Shown: piece by piece, positions 1 through 5,879 of the stretch | Layout of the letters: each line of letters starts with the position of its first letter | How positions within the stretch are numbered: the stretch's first letter is position 1 | From: an uncultured Actinomyces sp. | GTDB taxonomy: Bacteria; Actinomycetota; Actinomycetes; Actinomycetales; Actinomycetaceae | Length of the DNA: 17,221 nt | NCBI GenBank assembly: GCA_900545825.1 | Contig: URAS01000022.1 | Span: 1 to 17,221 of the forward strand | Reading direction: 5' to 3' | Program-made: the position numbers and the translations under genes | The notes under the pieces: model-generated | Seen by the model: the letters and a program-made list of their open reading frames with translations, nothing else | Database searches by the model: none | What the model was told of the DNA's origin: nothing

Positions 1-76
1 GGGGCTATGGCGCAGTTGGTAGCGCGTCTCGTTCGCAATGAGAAGGTCGGGGGTTCGAATCCCCCTAGCTCCACCA
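1..76 (+). tRNA. tRNA-Ala (anticodon CGC)
   Basis: A complete cloverleaf can be folded. The seven-base acceptor GGGGCTA pairs with TAGCTCC, the D arm is GCGC/GCGC, the anticodon stem TCTCG/TGAGA encloses the loop TTCGCAA, and the T arm carries TTCGAAT. The anticodon CGC at 34-36 reads GCG (alanine). The discriminator is A73 and CCA is encoded at 74-76. The gene begins at the first base of the window, so its promoter lies outside. It is 13 bp from a second alanine tRNA with the same body, and the two are probably one transcript ending at the terminator at 169-197. Confidence 0.96.
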
Positions 77-89
77 CCCGTGAGACACC

Positions 90-162
90 GGGGCTATGGC
101 GCAGTTGGTAGCGCGCTTCCATGGCATGGAAGAGGTCGGGGGTTCGAATCCCCCTAGCTCCA
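90..162 (+). tRNA. tRNA-Ala (anticodon GGC)
   Basis: The cloverleaf has the same acceptor, D and T arms as the upstream tRNA. The anticodon stem is CTTCC/GGAAG and the loop is ATGGCAT, giving anticodon GGC at 123-125, which reads GCC and GCU (alanine). A32 and U38 are present, a pair known to be conserved in bacterial tRNA-Ala(GGC). The discriminator A is at 162 and the following bases are CCG, so unlike its neighbour this gene does not encode a full CCA end and would need CCA addition. An intrinsic terminator starts 6 bp downstream. Confidence 0.96.
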
Positions 163-168
163 CCGAGG

Positions 169-197
169 CCCGGCTGGCAGCAGCCGGGTTTTTGTTT
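169..197 (+). terminator. Intrinsic terminator of the tRNA-Ala pair
   Basis: The eight-base arms CCCGGCTG (169-176) and CAGCCGGG (181-188) pair perfectly around a GCAG loop and are followed directly by TTTTTGTTT. This is a textbook Rho-independent terminator placed just after the second tRNA. Confidence 0.93.
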
Positions 198-1000
198 ACC
201 CCGCAGGCGCCGTGAGGGCGCACGGGAACGCCGAGGGTGCCGCAGGCGCCGTGAGGGCGCTGCGGGCCCGCAGGCGAACGTCAGGTGCACTGCAGCGCCG
301 CCGGCCCGGAAGAGCCGCCGCAGCGCCGCACGCGGCCTCACGCAACGCGAAGTAGCCAACCGCTACCACCCGGCAACATCCGCCCACCATCGGCACAACG
401 GCGCCCACCCAGCGACCGTCGCGAGGACGCCAGAACCGCCCTCGGGGCCGAAAATGGCTTCCACAGCCCGCTCCACGGCCACGCCACCAGCCATCCGCCG
501 TCCTCGCACCGCATCCGCGTCAGATCGGCGCCCATTTCGCCGCACCCACGGACTAGCCGCATCGAACCTCAGCGGTTGACTCGCGCGCTTGCCCAGGTGA
601 GAACGATTCGGATCAGGACGCATGGCACGTCAACACCGGTCAACATAAGACCCCTCCGACCTGCACACCTCTCCAGGCGTCCAGCATCAGATTTGGGCAT
701 CTGTGCACAACATCATTTTTCGAGTCAACCACTCCATCTGGTCTAGACATCCTCACGCCACCCTTTCGCGTCCGACTATCGGACCATTTTCCACCCCTAA
801 GAACCGGCCTCCGATACCCCTTTTTCCGCAGGTTGACCGCGGTTTGCCGCACAATCCTTACCGGTCGGAAAGCCGCTTTTGCCACACTCGTTCCAAAGCC
901 ATAGAACCCCGAGAATCGGCCCCCAAACCCGACTTGTCTAGACCGGATTCCTGCCAGTTCTATGACAGACTCTCATTAACTTGCCCTCAACCCCTTAGCG
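198..1000. other. Long intergenic stretch with no convincing gene
   Basis: About 800 bp between the tRNA terminator and the promoter region of the helix-turn-helix gene. Open frames exist on both strands, but their translations are low in hydrophobic residues, rich in Arg/Pro/His/Ser, resemble no family I know, and have no ribosome-binding sites. The first 60 bp carry two copies of a short hairpin repeat. From about 600 onward the base composition shifts: counting 721-1020 gives 109 C, 53 G and 54% G+C, much lower in GC than the flanking genes and strongly strand-asymmetric. The heptamer TCTAGAC occurs twice (near 742 and near 936). I see no RNA-gene structure I can name here. Confidence 0.6.
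201..260 (+). repeat. Pair of 21-bp direct repeats, each a small hairpin
   Basis: A perfect 21-bp sequence occurs at 201-221 and again at 240-260. Its core, GCGCCGTGAGGGCGC, is an inverted repeat with 5-bp arms (GCGCC/GGCGC) around GTGAG. The copies lie immediately after the tRNA terminator. They may be a local duplication or a member of a dispersed repeat family; nothing in the window decides. Confidence 0.75.
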
Positions 1001-1029
1001 TTCCGAAGAAAAATCTGTATCCTTACTAT
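1001..1029 (+). promoter_or_regulatory. Possible promoter of the helix-turn-helix gene
   Basis: TTCCGA (1001-1006) and TACTAT (1024-1029) are separated by 17 bp, giving a fair -10 and a weak -35. A short inverted repeat CTTAC-TATCT-GTAAG (1022-1036) covers the -10 and could be an operator. It lies about 55 bp upstream of the ATG, and no better promoter is visible in this C-rich stretch. Confidence 0.35.
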
Positions 1030-1070
1030 CTGTAAGCATTTGGCAGCACAGGTCAGTGTGTTTAACCGAC

Positions 1071-1080
1071 AGAAGAGAGG
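1071..1080 (+). promoter_or_regulatory. Ribosome-binding site that sets the start at 1088
   Basis: AGAAGAGAGG sits 7 bp before the ATG at 1088. The frame is open back to a TTG at 1040, but that codon has no Shine-Dalgarno sequence and its extra 16 residues look unlike the rest, so the ATG is preferred. Confidence 0.7.
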
Positions 1081-1087
1081 CCCGTCG

Positions 1088-1666
1088 ATGACTCCTCGCC
1101 CCCTCAGCGACAGCGAACAAGACTTCCTCAACCTTCTTCAGCAGACGATGGCCAATAGCCCGTCCCCGCTCGATCTCGATCGGTCGCGCACCAAGGCGAT
1201 CATCTCGATGATCTTCGCGACCGCCACGCCCTCCAGCCCGGCCGAGACGAGCATCGGTCCGGTCTGCGAGACCCCGATGCTGGCGGAGTGGCTGGGTATC
1301 TCTCGTCAGGGCGTCAACAAGGGCGTCCGCGAGCGCCGGATCCTCGGCGTTCAGGTCGGTCGTGCGTGGCACTACCCCACCTGGCAGCTGGGGCCGAATC
1401 AGGTGCTGCCGGCCGCGACCAGCCTCTTCAAGCACGCGCTGCCGCCGCAGCCGACGCCGGTCCAGCTGGCGTCGCTGGCCTACTGGGCGTGGAACCCGTC
1501 GCAGCCGAATTCGCTGCTCGAGGGCAAGTCGCCGGCCACGTGGATCCAAGAGAACCGCGACGTCGCCACGCTGCTGCGCCACGCCGACCAGACGTGGAAT
1601 CCCCAAATGGTCGAGCACACGATGAAGGCCAGCCGGTCGCGGAAGCTCAGGGTGGTCGCCTCTTAG
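1088..1666 (+). CDS. Helix-turn-helix protein, MbcA/ParS/Xre antitoxin-like
   Basis: Predicted cytoplasmic DNA-binding protein of 192 residues. Residues about 62-85 (TPMLAEWLGISRQGVNKG onward) form a helix-turn-helix in which a target-selection helix is followed by a short strand and the segment GRAWHYPTWQL. In antitoxins of the Xre/MbcA/ParS type the equivalent segment reads like GR.xYPxWQF and is followed by a C-terminal domain with a pattern such as PNxxLxGxSPxxWL. Here that region is PNSLLEGKSPATWI near residues 150-163, then a run that could be the toxin-contact helix. That family normally blocks a RES-domain NAD-degrading toxin, but no such toxin is next to it: the gene is monocistronic with its own terminator. 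It may be an orphan antitoxin or a stand-alone regulator. The family match is from pattern memory, and function is inferred. Confidence 0.8.
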   Translation: MTPRPLSDSEQDFLNLLQQTMANSPSPLDLDRSRTKAIISMIFATATPSSPAETSIGPVCETPMLAEWLGISRQGVNKGVRERRILGVQVGRAWHYPTWQLGPNQVLPAATSLFKHALPPQPTPVQLASLAYWAWNPSQPNSLLEGKSPATWIQENRDVATLLRHADQTWNPQMVEHTMKASRSRKLRVVAS

Positions 1667-1700
1667 CGCCACCGCCCACACAGTCTTTGTGTCAGGTGCG

Positions 1701-1741
1701 GAAACCGCGCACGTCCTTTGGGGCGTGCGCGGTTTCTTTTT
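1701..1741 (+). terminator. Intrinsic terminator after the helix-turn-helix gene
   Basis: Thirteen-base arms GAAACCGCGCACG (1701-1713) and their exact complement (1724-1736) enclose a 10-base loop, followed by TTTTT. It starts 34 bp after the stop codon. On the opposite strand there is no T-run, so it should stop only plus-strand transcription. Confidence 0.93.
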
Positions 1742-1775
1742 GCCGTTTGGGCGATCGTGTCTGTGGGGCCGCGTT

Positions 1776-1857
1776 CGTGAACGTGATCAAAAAAGATCAC
1801 GTTCACGGGTTTGGGCCCATGAACGTGATGGTTCGGGACGGAAAGGTCACGTTCACG
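1776..1857. repeat. Four alternating copies of GTGAACGTGA
   Basis: The motif lies at 1777-1786 (plus), 1797-1806 (minus), 1819-1828 (plus, first base changed to A) and 1847-1856 (minus). The first two are the arms of a perfect 13-bp inverted repeat, CGTGAACGTGATC, with an AAAAAA spacer. The last two form a looser second inverted repeat. Centre-to-centre distances are 20, 22 and 28 bp, near whole helical turns. The final copy contains the stop codon of bcp. It may be a binding-site array, a nucleoid or repeat element, or structured 3' RNA of the bcp transcript. Confidence 0.85.
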
Positions 1858-2338
1858 AAAGGGGGTCGAGGCCGAGTTCGCGGCGCAGGCGGGCGACGTG
1901 GCCCTTGGCGCGGACGTTGTAGAGGGCGAGGGCGACGGCGCCCTCGTTATCGACGACGACGGTCGAGCGGATGACGCCGGTGACGACGCGGCCGTAGTTC
2001 TTCTTTTCGCCCCACGCGCCGTAGGCCTCCATGACCTGGTGGTCGGGGTCGGACGCGAGGGGGAACTCGAGGTCGTACTTGTCTGCGAACCCCTGCAGCT
2101 TCGTGAGGGCGTCAGGCGAGATACCGACGACCTCGTAGCCGGCGCCCTTGAGTGACGCCAGGGAGTCGCGAAAGTCGCAGGCCTCGGTCGTGCAGCCCGG
2201 CGTGTTGGCGCGCGGGTAGAAGTAGACGACGACGCCCTTCTTGGCGGATTTCACGAGCTGGGACAGGCTGTACGGGCCGCCGGGCACGCCGTCGAGCGTG
2301 AAGTCAGGCGCCTGGTCGCCAACGGTCAACTGGGTCAT
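1853..2338 (-). CDS. bcp: Thioredoxin-dependent thiol peroxidase, Bcp/PrxQ type
   Basis: A cytoplasmic peroxiredoxin of 161 residues that reduces hydrogen peroxide and organic hydroperoxides using thioredoxin. The active-site region YFYPRANTPGCTTEACDF gives the peroxidatic cysteine C49 and the resolving cysteine C54 five residues later, the classic PrxQ arrangement. The length fits the family. The ATG is preceded by AAAGGAAA at suitable distance. It lies only 19 bp downstream of the tRNA-Leu gene on the same strand, so it is probably transcribed with or through that tRNA, in the same run as mnmA, the cysteine desulfurase and etfAB. Its stop codon lies inside the fourth copy of the repeated palindromic motif, and no ordinary T-tailed terminator follows it. 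Confidence 0.96.
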   Translation of the reverse strand: MTQLTVGDQAPDFTLDGVPGGPYSLSQLVKSAKKGVVVYFYPRANTPGCTTEACDFRDSLASLKGAGYEVVGISPDALTKLQGFADKYDLEFPLASDPDHQVMEAYGAWGEKKNYGRVVTGVIRSTVVVDNEGAVALALYNVRAKGHVARLRRELGLDPLS

Positions 2339-2357
2339 GGCGTTTCCTTTCGGTGAG

Positions 2358-2440
2358 TGCGCGCGGAGGGACTCGAACCCTCACACCCTAGGGGTACCAG
2401 GACCTAAACCTGGCGCGTCTACCAATTTCGCCACGCGCGC
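2358..2440 (-). tRNA. tRNA-Leu (anticodon UAG)
   Basis: An 83-nt class II tRNA. The acceptor GCGCGCG pairs with CGCGCGC, a long variable arm is present (around GGTACCCCTAGGGTG), and the T arm is GAGGG-TTCGAGT-CCCTC. The anticodon loop is TTTAGGT, giving UAG, which reads CUA (leucine); its complement is at 2404-2406. The discriminator is A and CCA is not encoded. It sits 41 bp after mnmA and 19 bp before bcp on the same strand. Confidence 0.96.
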
Positions 2441-2449
2441 GCGGGCTCC

Positions 2450-2455
2450 AGTGTA
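2450..2455 (-). promoter_or_regulatory. Possible -10 box of tRNA-Leu
   Basis: On the minus strand TACACT lies so that transcription would begin near 2443, three bases before the mature tRNA 5' end. The -35 position reads TGCGTA, a weak match. It would let tRNA-Leu and bcp be made independently of the upstream genes. Confidence 0.35.
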
Positions 2456-2481
2456 ACGGTTTTCGCTCGTGCTACGCACGC

Positions 2482-3636
2482 TCACGCATGGTGGCGCTCG
2501 GCAGGCGTGGTCGCGGCAGCCTGGGCGTCCCGGGCTCCGCCCGCATTGCGGGTGGCGGCCTCGATTGTCACCTGGGCGATCACCCAGGTTCCGTCGTAGA
2601 TGACGAGGCTCTGACCAGGGGCGACGGCCCGCGCCGGACGTTCCAGCCGGCACGTTAGCGTCCCGTCGTCGGCGATCCGCACGCGGGCGGGCAGGGCTTC
2701 GCCGTGCGCGCGGAACTGGACGGTGACGTCGCGCTCCCCCGCCAGCGCTGGATGCGTGGCGTCGGCCAGCAGGACGAGGTCGGCAGCCGTGATCGTGTCA
2801 ACGCTCAGCAGTTCGGCGGCGCCGACGATCACCTGATTGTTGGGGATGTCGGTGCGCAGGACGTAGCGGGGCTTCCCGTCGGGCGCGGGCCGGCCCAGCC
2901 GGAGCCCCTTGCGTTGGCCGACCGTGTAGGCGTAGGCGCCCTCGTGGTGGCCGACGACCTGGCCGGTCGTGTCGACGATGTCGCCCTCCCGCGCTCCCAG
3001 GCGCTGCCGCAGGAATCCGGCGGTGTCGCCGTCGGGGATGAAGCAGATGTCGTACGAGTCGGGCTTGGCCGACATTGGTAGGCCCATCGCGGCGGCCTCG
3101 GCACGCACGTCCGCCTTCGTCGCGACGTCGCCCAGCGGAAACAGGGCGTGGCTCAGCGCGTCGCGGCCCATGACGGCGAGGACGTAGCTCTGGTCCTTCT
3201 CGATGCACGCCGCGCGGTGCAGTTCGGCGCCGCCGGGCCCCTGCTTGAGGGCGGCGTAGTGGCCGGTGCACACGGCGTCGAAGCCGAGGGCGCGGCCGCG
3301 ACGCATCAGCTCGCTGAACTTGACGAATTCATTGCAGCGCACGCACGGGTTCGGGGTACGTCCGGCGCGGTATTCCGCCAAAAAGTCGGTGACGACGGTC
3401 TGGTCGAACCGGTCGGCCAGATCCCACACGTAAAACGGGATCCCCAACAGCGCGGCAGCCCGGCGGGCGTCGGCGGCGTCCTCGACCGTGCAGCAGCCCC
3501 GCGACCCGCAGCGGGTGGCCTGGGCTTGGCTGGTCAACGCCATGTGGACGGCGGTGACGTCGTGACCTGCGGCGACGGCACGCGCCGCGGCGACCGCCGA
3601 ATCGACGCCGCCCGACAGTGCGGCTAAGACGCGCAT
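2482..3636 (-). CDS. mnmA: tRNA-specific 2-thiouridylase MnmA
   Basis: Cytoplasmic enzyme of 384 residues that activates U34 of tRNA-Lys, -Glu and -Gln with ATP and inserts sulfur to give 2-thiouridine. The PP-loop SGGVDS is at residues 8-13. NPCVRCN places C101 where the first catalytic cysteine lies (E. coli Cys102), and DICFIP places C198 at the persulfide-accepting cysteine (E. coli Cys199). YTVGQRKGL is also diagnostic. The start is the ATG at 3636, preceded by a strong purine-rich ribosome-binding site; the open frame continues 11 codons upstream without support. It lies 67 bp after a cysteine desulfurase that probably supplies its sulfur. The last 25 or so residues are Ala/Thr-rich and look like a disordered tail. 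Confidence 0.96.
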   Translation of the reverse strand: MRVLAALSGGVDSAVAAARAVAAGHDVTAVHMALTSQAQATRCGSRGCCTVEDAADARRAAALLGIPFYVWDLADRFDQTVVTDFLAEYRAGRTPNPCVRCNEFVKFSELMRRGRALGFDAVCTGHYAALKQGPGGAELHRAACIEKDQSYVLAVMGRDALSHALFPLGDVATKADVRAEAAAMGLPMSAKPDSYDICFIPDGDTAGFLRQRLGAREGDIVDTTGQVVGHHEGAYAYTVGQRKGLRLGRPAPDGKPRYVLRTDIPNNQVIVGAAELLSVDTITAADLVLLADATHPALAGERDVTVQFRAHGEALPARVRIADDGTLTCRLERPARAVAPGQSLVIYDGTWVIAQVTIEAATRNAGGARDAQAAATTPAERHHA

Positions 3637-3640
3637 CGTT

Positions 3641-3651
3641 CTCCCCTCCCC
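3641..3651 (-). promoter_or_regulatory. Ribosome-binding site setting the mnmA start
   Basis: On the minus strand GGGGAGGGGAG ends 4 bp before the ATG at 3636. It favours that ATG over the upstream in-frame ATG at 3669. Confidence 0.75.
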
Positions 3652-3703
3652 AAGACGCCGGACGTCCACACCCTAACGCGTCGCGCAGCCCGCGGCATCC
3701 GCA

Positions 3704-4888
3704 CTACCGGGCCGCGAACGCCCGCGCCGCCTCAACAGCGCCGGGCAGCGCGGCGACGAGGGCGTCGACGTCGGCCTCGCTGGTCGACCAGCCGAACGAC
3801 ACGCGCAGCGACCCGATCGCCTCGGCGTCGCTCAAACCCTGCGCGACCAGCGCCGGAGACGGCCTGGCGACGCCCGTGTGGCACGCCGAGCCCGCCGACG
3901 CGGCAACGCCCGCCTGATCGAGGGCGAAGAGCAGCGGCTCGGCCTCGCAGCCGGCGGCCAGCAGCATGGTGATCGACTCCACGGCCGGCGCCGACGTGGC
4001 AACGCGGACGCCCTCGATCCCGGCGATGCCGCCGAGCAGACGAGAGCGCAGACTGTGGTGGCGGGCCATCTCGGCCTCGCGCTGGGCGGTCGCTTCCTCG
4101 ATGGCGGCCGCCAGCCCCTGCGCGAGGGCGACGTTGGGCGTGCCCGAGCGCAACCCGCGCTCCTGCCCGCCGCCGGTGATCGGGCTGGTCAGCGCGACGC
4201 CGCGGCGCACGAGTAGCACGCCGACACCCGCGGGCCCTCCGAACTTGTGGCCGGCGATCGCCAGGGTGTCGACGCCCAGGGCGTGAAAGTCGCAGGGGAT
4301 CCGCCCGATCGCCTGGACGGCGTCACAATGGACAACCGTCTGCTCGCCCCACGTGTCCCGCACGAGGGCGACGAGGTCGGCAATCGGCACGATGACGCCG
4401 GTCTCCGACGCCACCGCGGTCGCCGCGACGAGCGCCGGCGGGGCCGACTCGCCCGCGCCCTCGGCGCCCTCCAAAGCCCCAGCATCGCCCGCGATGATCC
4501 CCCGCGCGGCGTCCATGTCCAGCCCGCCGTCCGCCCGCAGCGGCAGCACGCGCACGGGCCCCGCCTGGGCCGCGGTCTGAGCGATCGCGGGGTGGTCCAG
4601 CGCTGAATGAATAATCACGCGACCCTCACGCACGGCCCCACGTACGGCGATGACGTCGCCCTCGGTACCGCCGGAGGTGAAAACGACCTCGGCCGGGTCC
4701 GCACCTACACACGCCGCGACCCGCGCCCTCGCGTCGTCCAACAAAAAAGCGGCCTCGCGCCCCGCGGCATGCGCCGCCTGGGGGTTGAGGCCGACCGTCC
4801 CCGCACGCTCCCACGCGTCGAGGACGGCCTGACGCGCCGCCTCCCTAATGGGCTCGGCGGCCGCGTTATCGAGATAGGCGAGCGTCAC
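3704..4888 (-). CDS. Cysteine desulfurase (NifS/IscS family), probable sulfur donor to MnmA
   Basis: A PLP enzyme of 394 residues that turns cysteine into alanine and a protein-bound persulfide. TSGGTEGD (71-78) binds the PLP phosphate, H99 in LDHPA is the stacking histidine, HCDAVQ (187-192) supplies the Asp and Gln that contact PLP, AGHKFGG carries the Schiff-base lysine K215, and SAGSACHTG carries the persulfide cysteine C336. It starts with GTG, and its GTGA overlaps the etfA stop by 4 bp, so translation is probably coupled. mnmA follows at 67 bp. In several Gram-positive bacteria a desulfurase next to mnmA (YrvO) serves tRNA thiolation directly without intermediate carriers, and the same is likely here. 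No iron-sulfur scaffold gene is nearby. An Ala/Gly/Glu-rich insertion lies near residues 136-151. Confidence 0.95.
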   Translation of the reverse strand: MTLAYLDNAAAEPIREAARQAVLDAWERAGTVGLNPQAAHAAGREAAFLLDDARARVAACVGADPAEVVFTSGGTEGDVIAVRGAVREGRVIIHSALDHPAIAQTAAQAGPVRVLPLRADGGLDMDAARGIIAGDAGALEGAEGAGESAPPALVAATAVASETGVIVPIADLVALVRDTWGEQTVVHCDAVQAIGRIPCDFHALGVDTLAIAGHKFGGPAGVGVLLVRRGVALTSPITGGGQERGLRSGTPNVALAQGLAAAIEEATAQREAEMARHHSLRSRLLGGIAGIEGVRVATSAPAVESITMLLAAGCEAEPLLFALDQAGVAASAGSACHTGVARPSPALVAQGLSDAEAIGSLRVSFGWSTSEADVDALVAALPGAVEAARAFAAR

Positions 4889-5862
4889 TGGTCCAGGGCC
4901 CGCAGGGCCTGGGGAATGACCTCGTTGATGTCGCCGATGATGCCGAAGTCGGCCAGCTCAAACAGGGGCGCCTCGGAGTCGTCGCACACGGCGACGATCG
5001 TCTTGGCGCCGCGGATGCCCGACACGTGGTGGATGTCGCCGGAAATCCCCAGCCCGATGTAGAGATTCGGGGCGATCGCGACGCCCGACTGGCCGACCTG
5101 CGCCGACCGGTCGATCCACCCTTCCTCGGTGGCGACGCGGGTGGCGCCGACCGCGCCGCCCAGCCGCTCGGCCAACTGGTTGACCAGCGTGAAGTCGCCC
5201 TGCGTGCCGCGGCCGCCGCAGACAACGACCGACGCGTCGGTCAGCGACACCGTGTCGGCGCCAGGGATCGACGACTTGACCGAGACGGCCTTCGACGACT
5301 CCCTGAACGTCACCGAGAGGGCGTCGACCTCAGGCGTCGTCGGCTCGGCGACCTCTTCAGTGGGCAGGCCGGCCGTGCGCAGCGCGATGACGGGGATGCC
5401 GCGGGTCATGTGGAATTCGGTCTCCCACGTGCCGCCCAGCACGGACTTCGACGCGACGAGGTTGCCGTCGACCACGGCGACCTTGGCGACGTCCACCGAC
5501 GCGCCCGCGTTGAGCAGGACCGCCACCTGGGCGTCGACGTCGCGGCCGCGCGCGTTCGACACGTTAAGGATCGCCGCGGGCTGGCATTCCTTCGCCGCCG
5601 CGACCACGCAGTCGGCGACGATACCCGGCACGCGCGGGCTGTAGTGACCCAGGCGCGCCGCGATGACGCGGGTGACGCCGTACGCGCCCAGCGCTGCGAC
5701 CTCGGGCGCCTGGTTGAGGGCGAGGGCGACCAGCGGCCCCGTGGTGAGGCCGCGCGCGACCGTCAGCAGCCGCTTCGACGCCTCGGTGAGGACGTAGCCG
5801 TCCTCGTCGTTACCCGTGTGGTCCGTGACAACGAGGATCGTGTCGTTCAGCTGTTCCGTCAT
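4885..5862 (-). CDS. etfA: Electron transfer flavoprotein, alpha subunit
   Basis: The FAD-binding subunit (325 residues) of the soluble ETF heterodimer, which collects electrons from flavin dehydrogenases. The C-terminal FAD domain is clear: GGRG (216-219), GWIDRSAQVGQSG (248-260), YIGLGISGDIHH (268-279) and ADFGIIGDI (304-312) match the conserved ETF-alpha signature. The start at 5862 fits GAGGAG 9 bp upstream. A longer in-frame extension would overlap etfB and is rejected. etfB ends 17 bp upstream. The stop overlaps the GTG of the cysteine desulfurase. No acyl-CoA dehydrogenase, ETF-quinone oxidoreductase or ferredoxin gene is in the window, so its redox partners cannot be named. Confidence 0.96.
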   Translation of the reverse strand: MTEQLNDTILVVTDHTGNDEDGYVLTEASKRLLTVARGLTTGPLVALALNQAPEVAALGAYGVTRVIAARLGHYSPRVPGIVADCVVAAAKECQPAAILNVSNARGRDVDAQVAVLLNAGASVDVAKVAVVDGNLVASKSVLGGTWETEFHMTRGIPVIALRTAGLPTEEVAEPTTPEVDALSVTFRESSKAVSVKSSIPGADTVSLTDASVVVCGGRGTQGDFTLVNQLAERLGGAVGATRVATEEGWIDRSAQVGQSGVAIAPNLYIGLGISGDIHHVSGIRGAKTIVAVCDDSEAPLFELADFGIIGDINEVIPQALRALDQ

Positions 5863-5870
5863 CTTCCCCA

Positions 5871-5877
5871 TCTCCTC
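5871..5877 (-). promoter_or_regulatory. Ribosome-binding site of etfA
   Basis: On the minus strand GAGGAGA precedes two in-frame ATGs. The first (5871) overlaps it, while the second (5862) is at workable spacing, so the second is taken as the start. Confidence 0.6.
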
Positions 5878-5879
5878 TT

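Noticed and set aside
121..579. Open frame starting inside the second tRNA-Ala
   Set aside because: It begins in a tRNA and crosses a terminator; the Arg/Ala/Pro-rich translation is not protein-like.
703..1035. Possible 110-residue protein in the C-rich stretch
   Set aside because: No ribosome-binding site, odd Pro/His/Ser/Arg composition, and it runs into the promoter region of the next gene.
1776..1807. Intrinsic terminator for bcp
   Set aside because: The 13-bp stem is strong, but on the bcp strand the T-run is in the loop and not after the stem.
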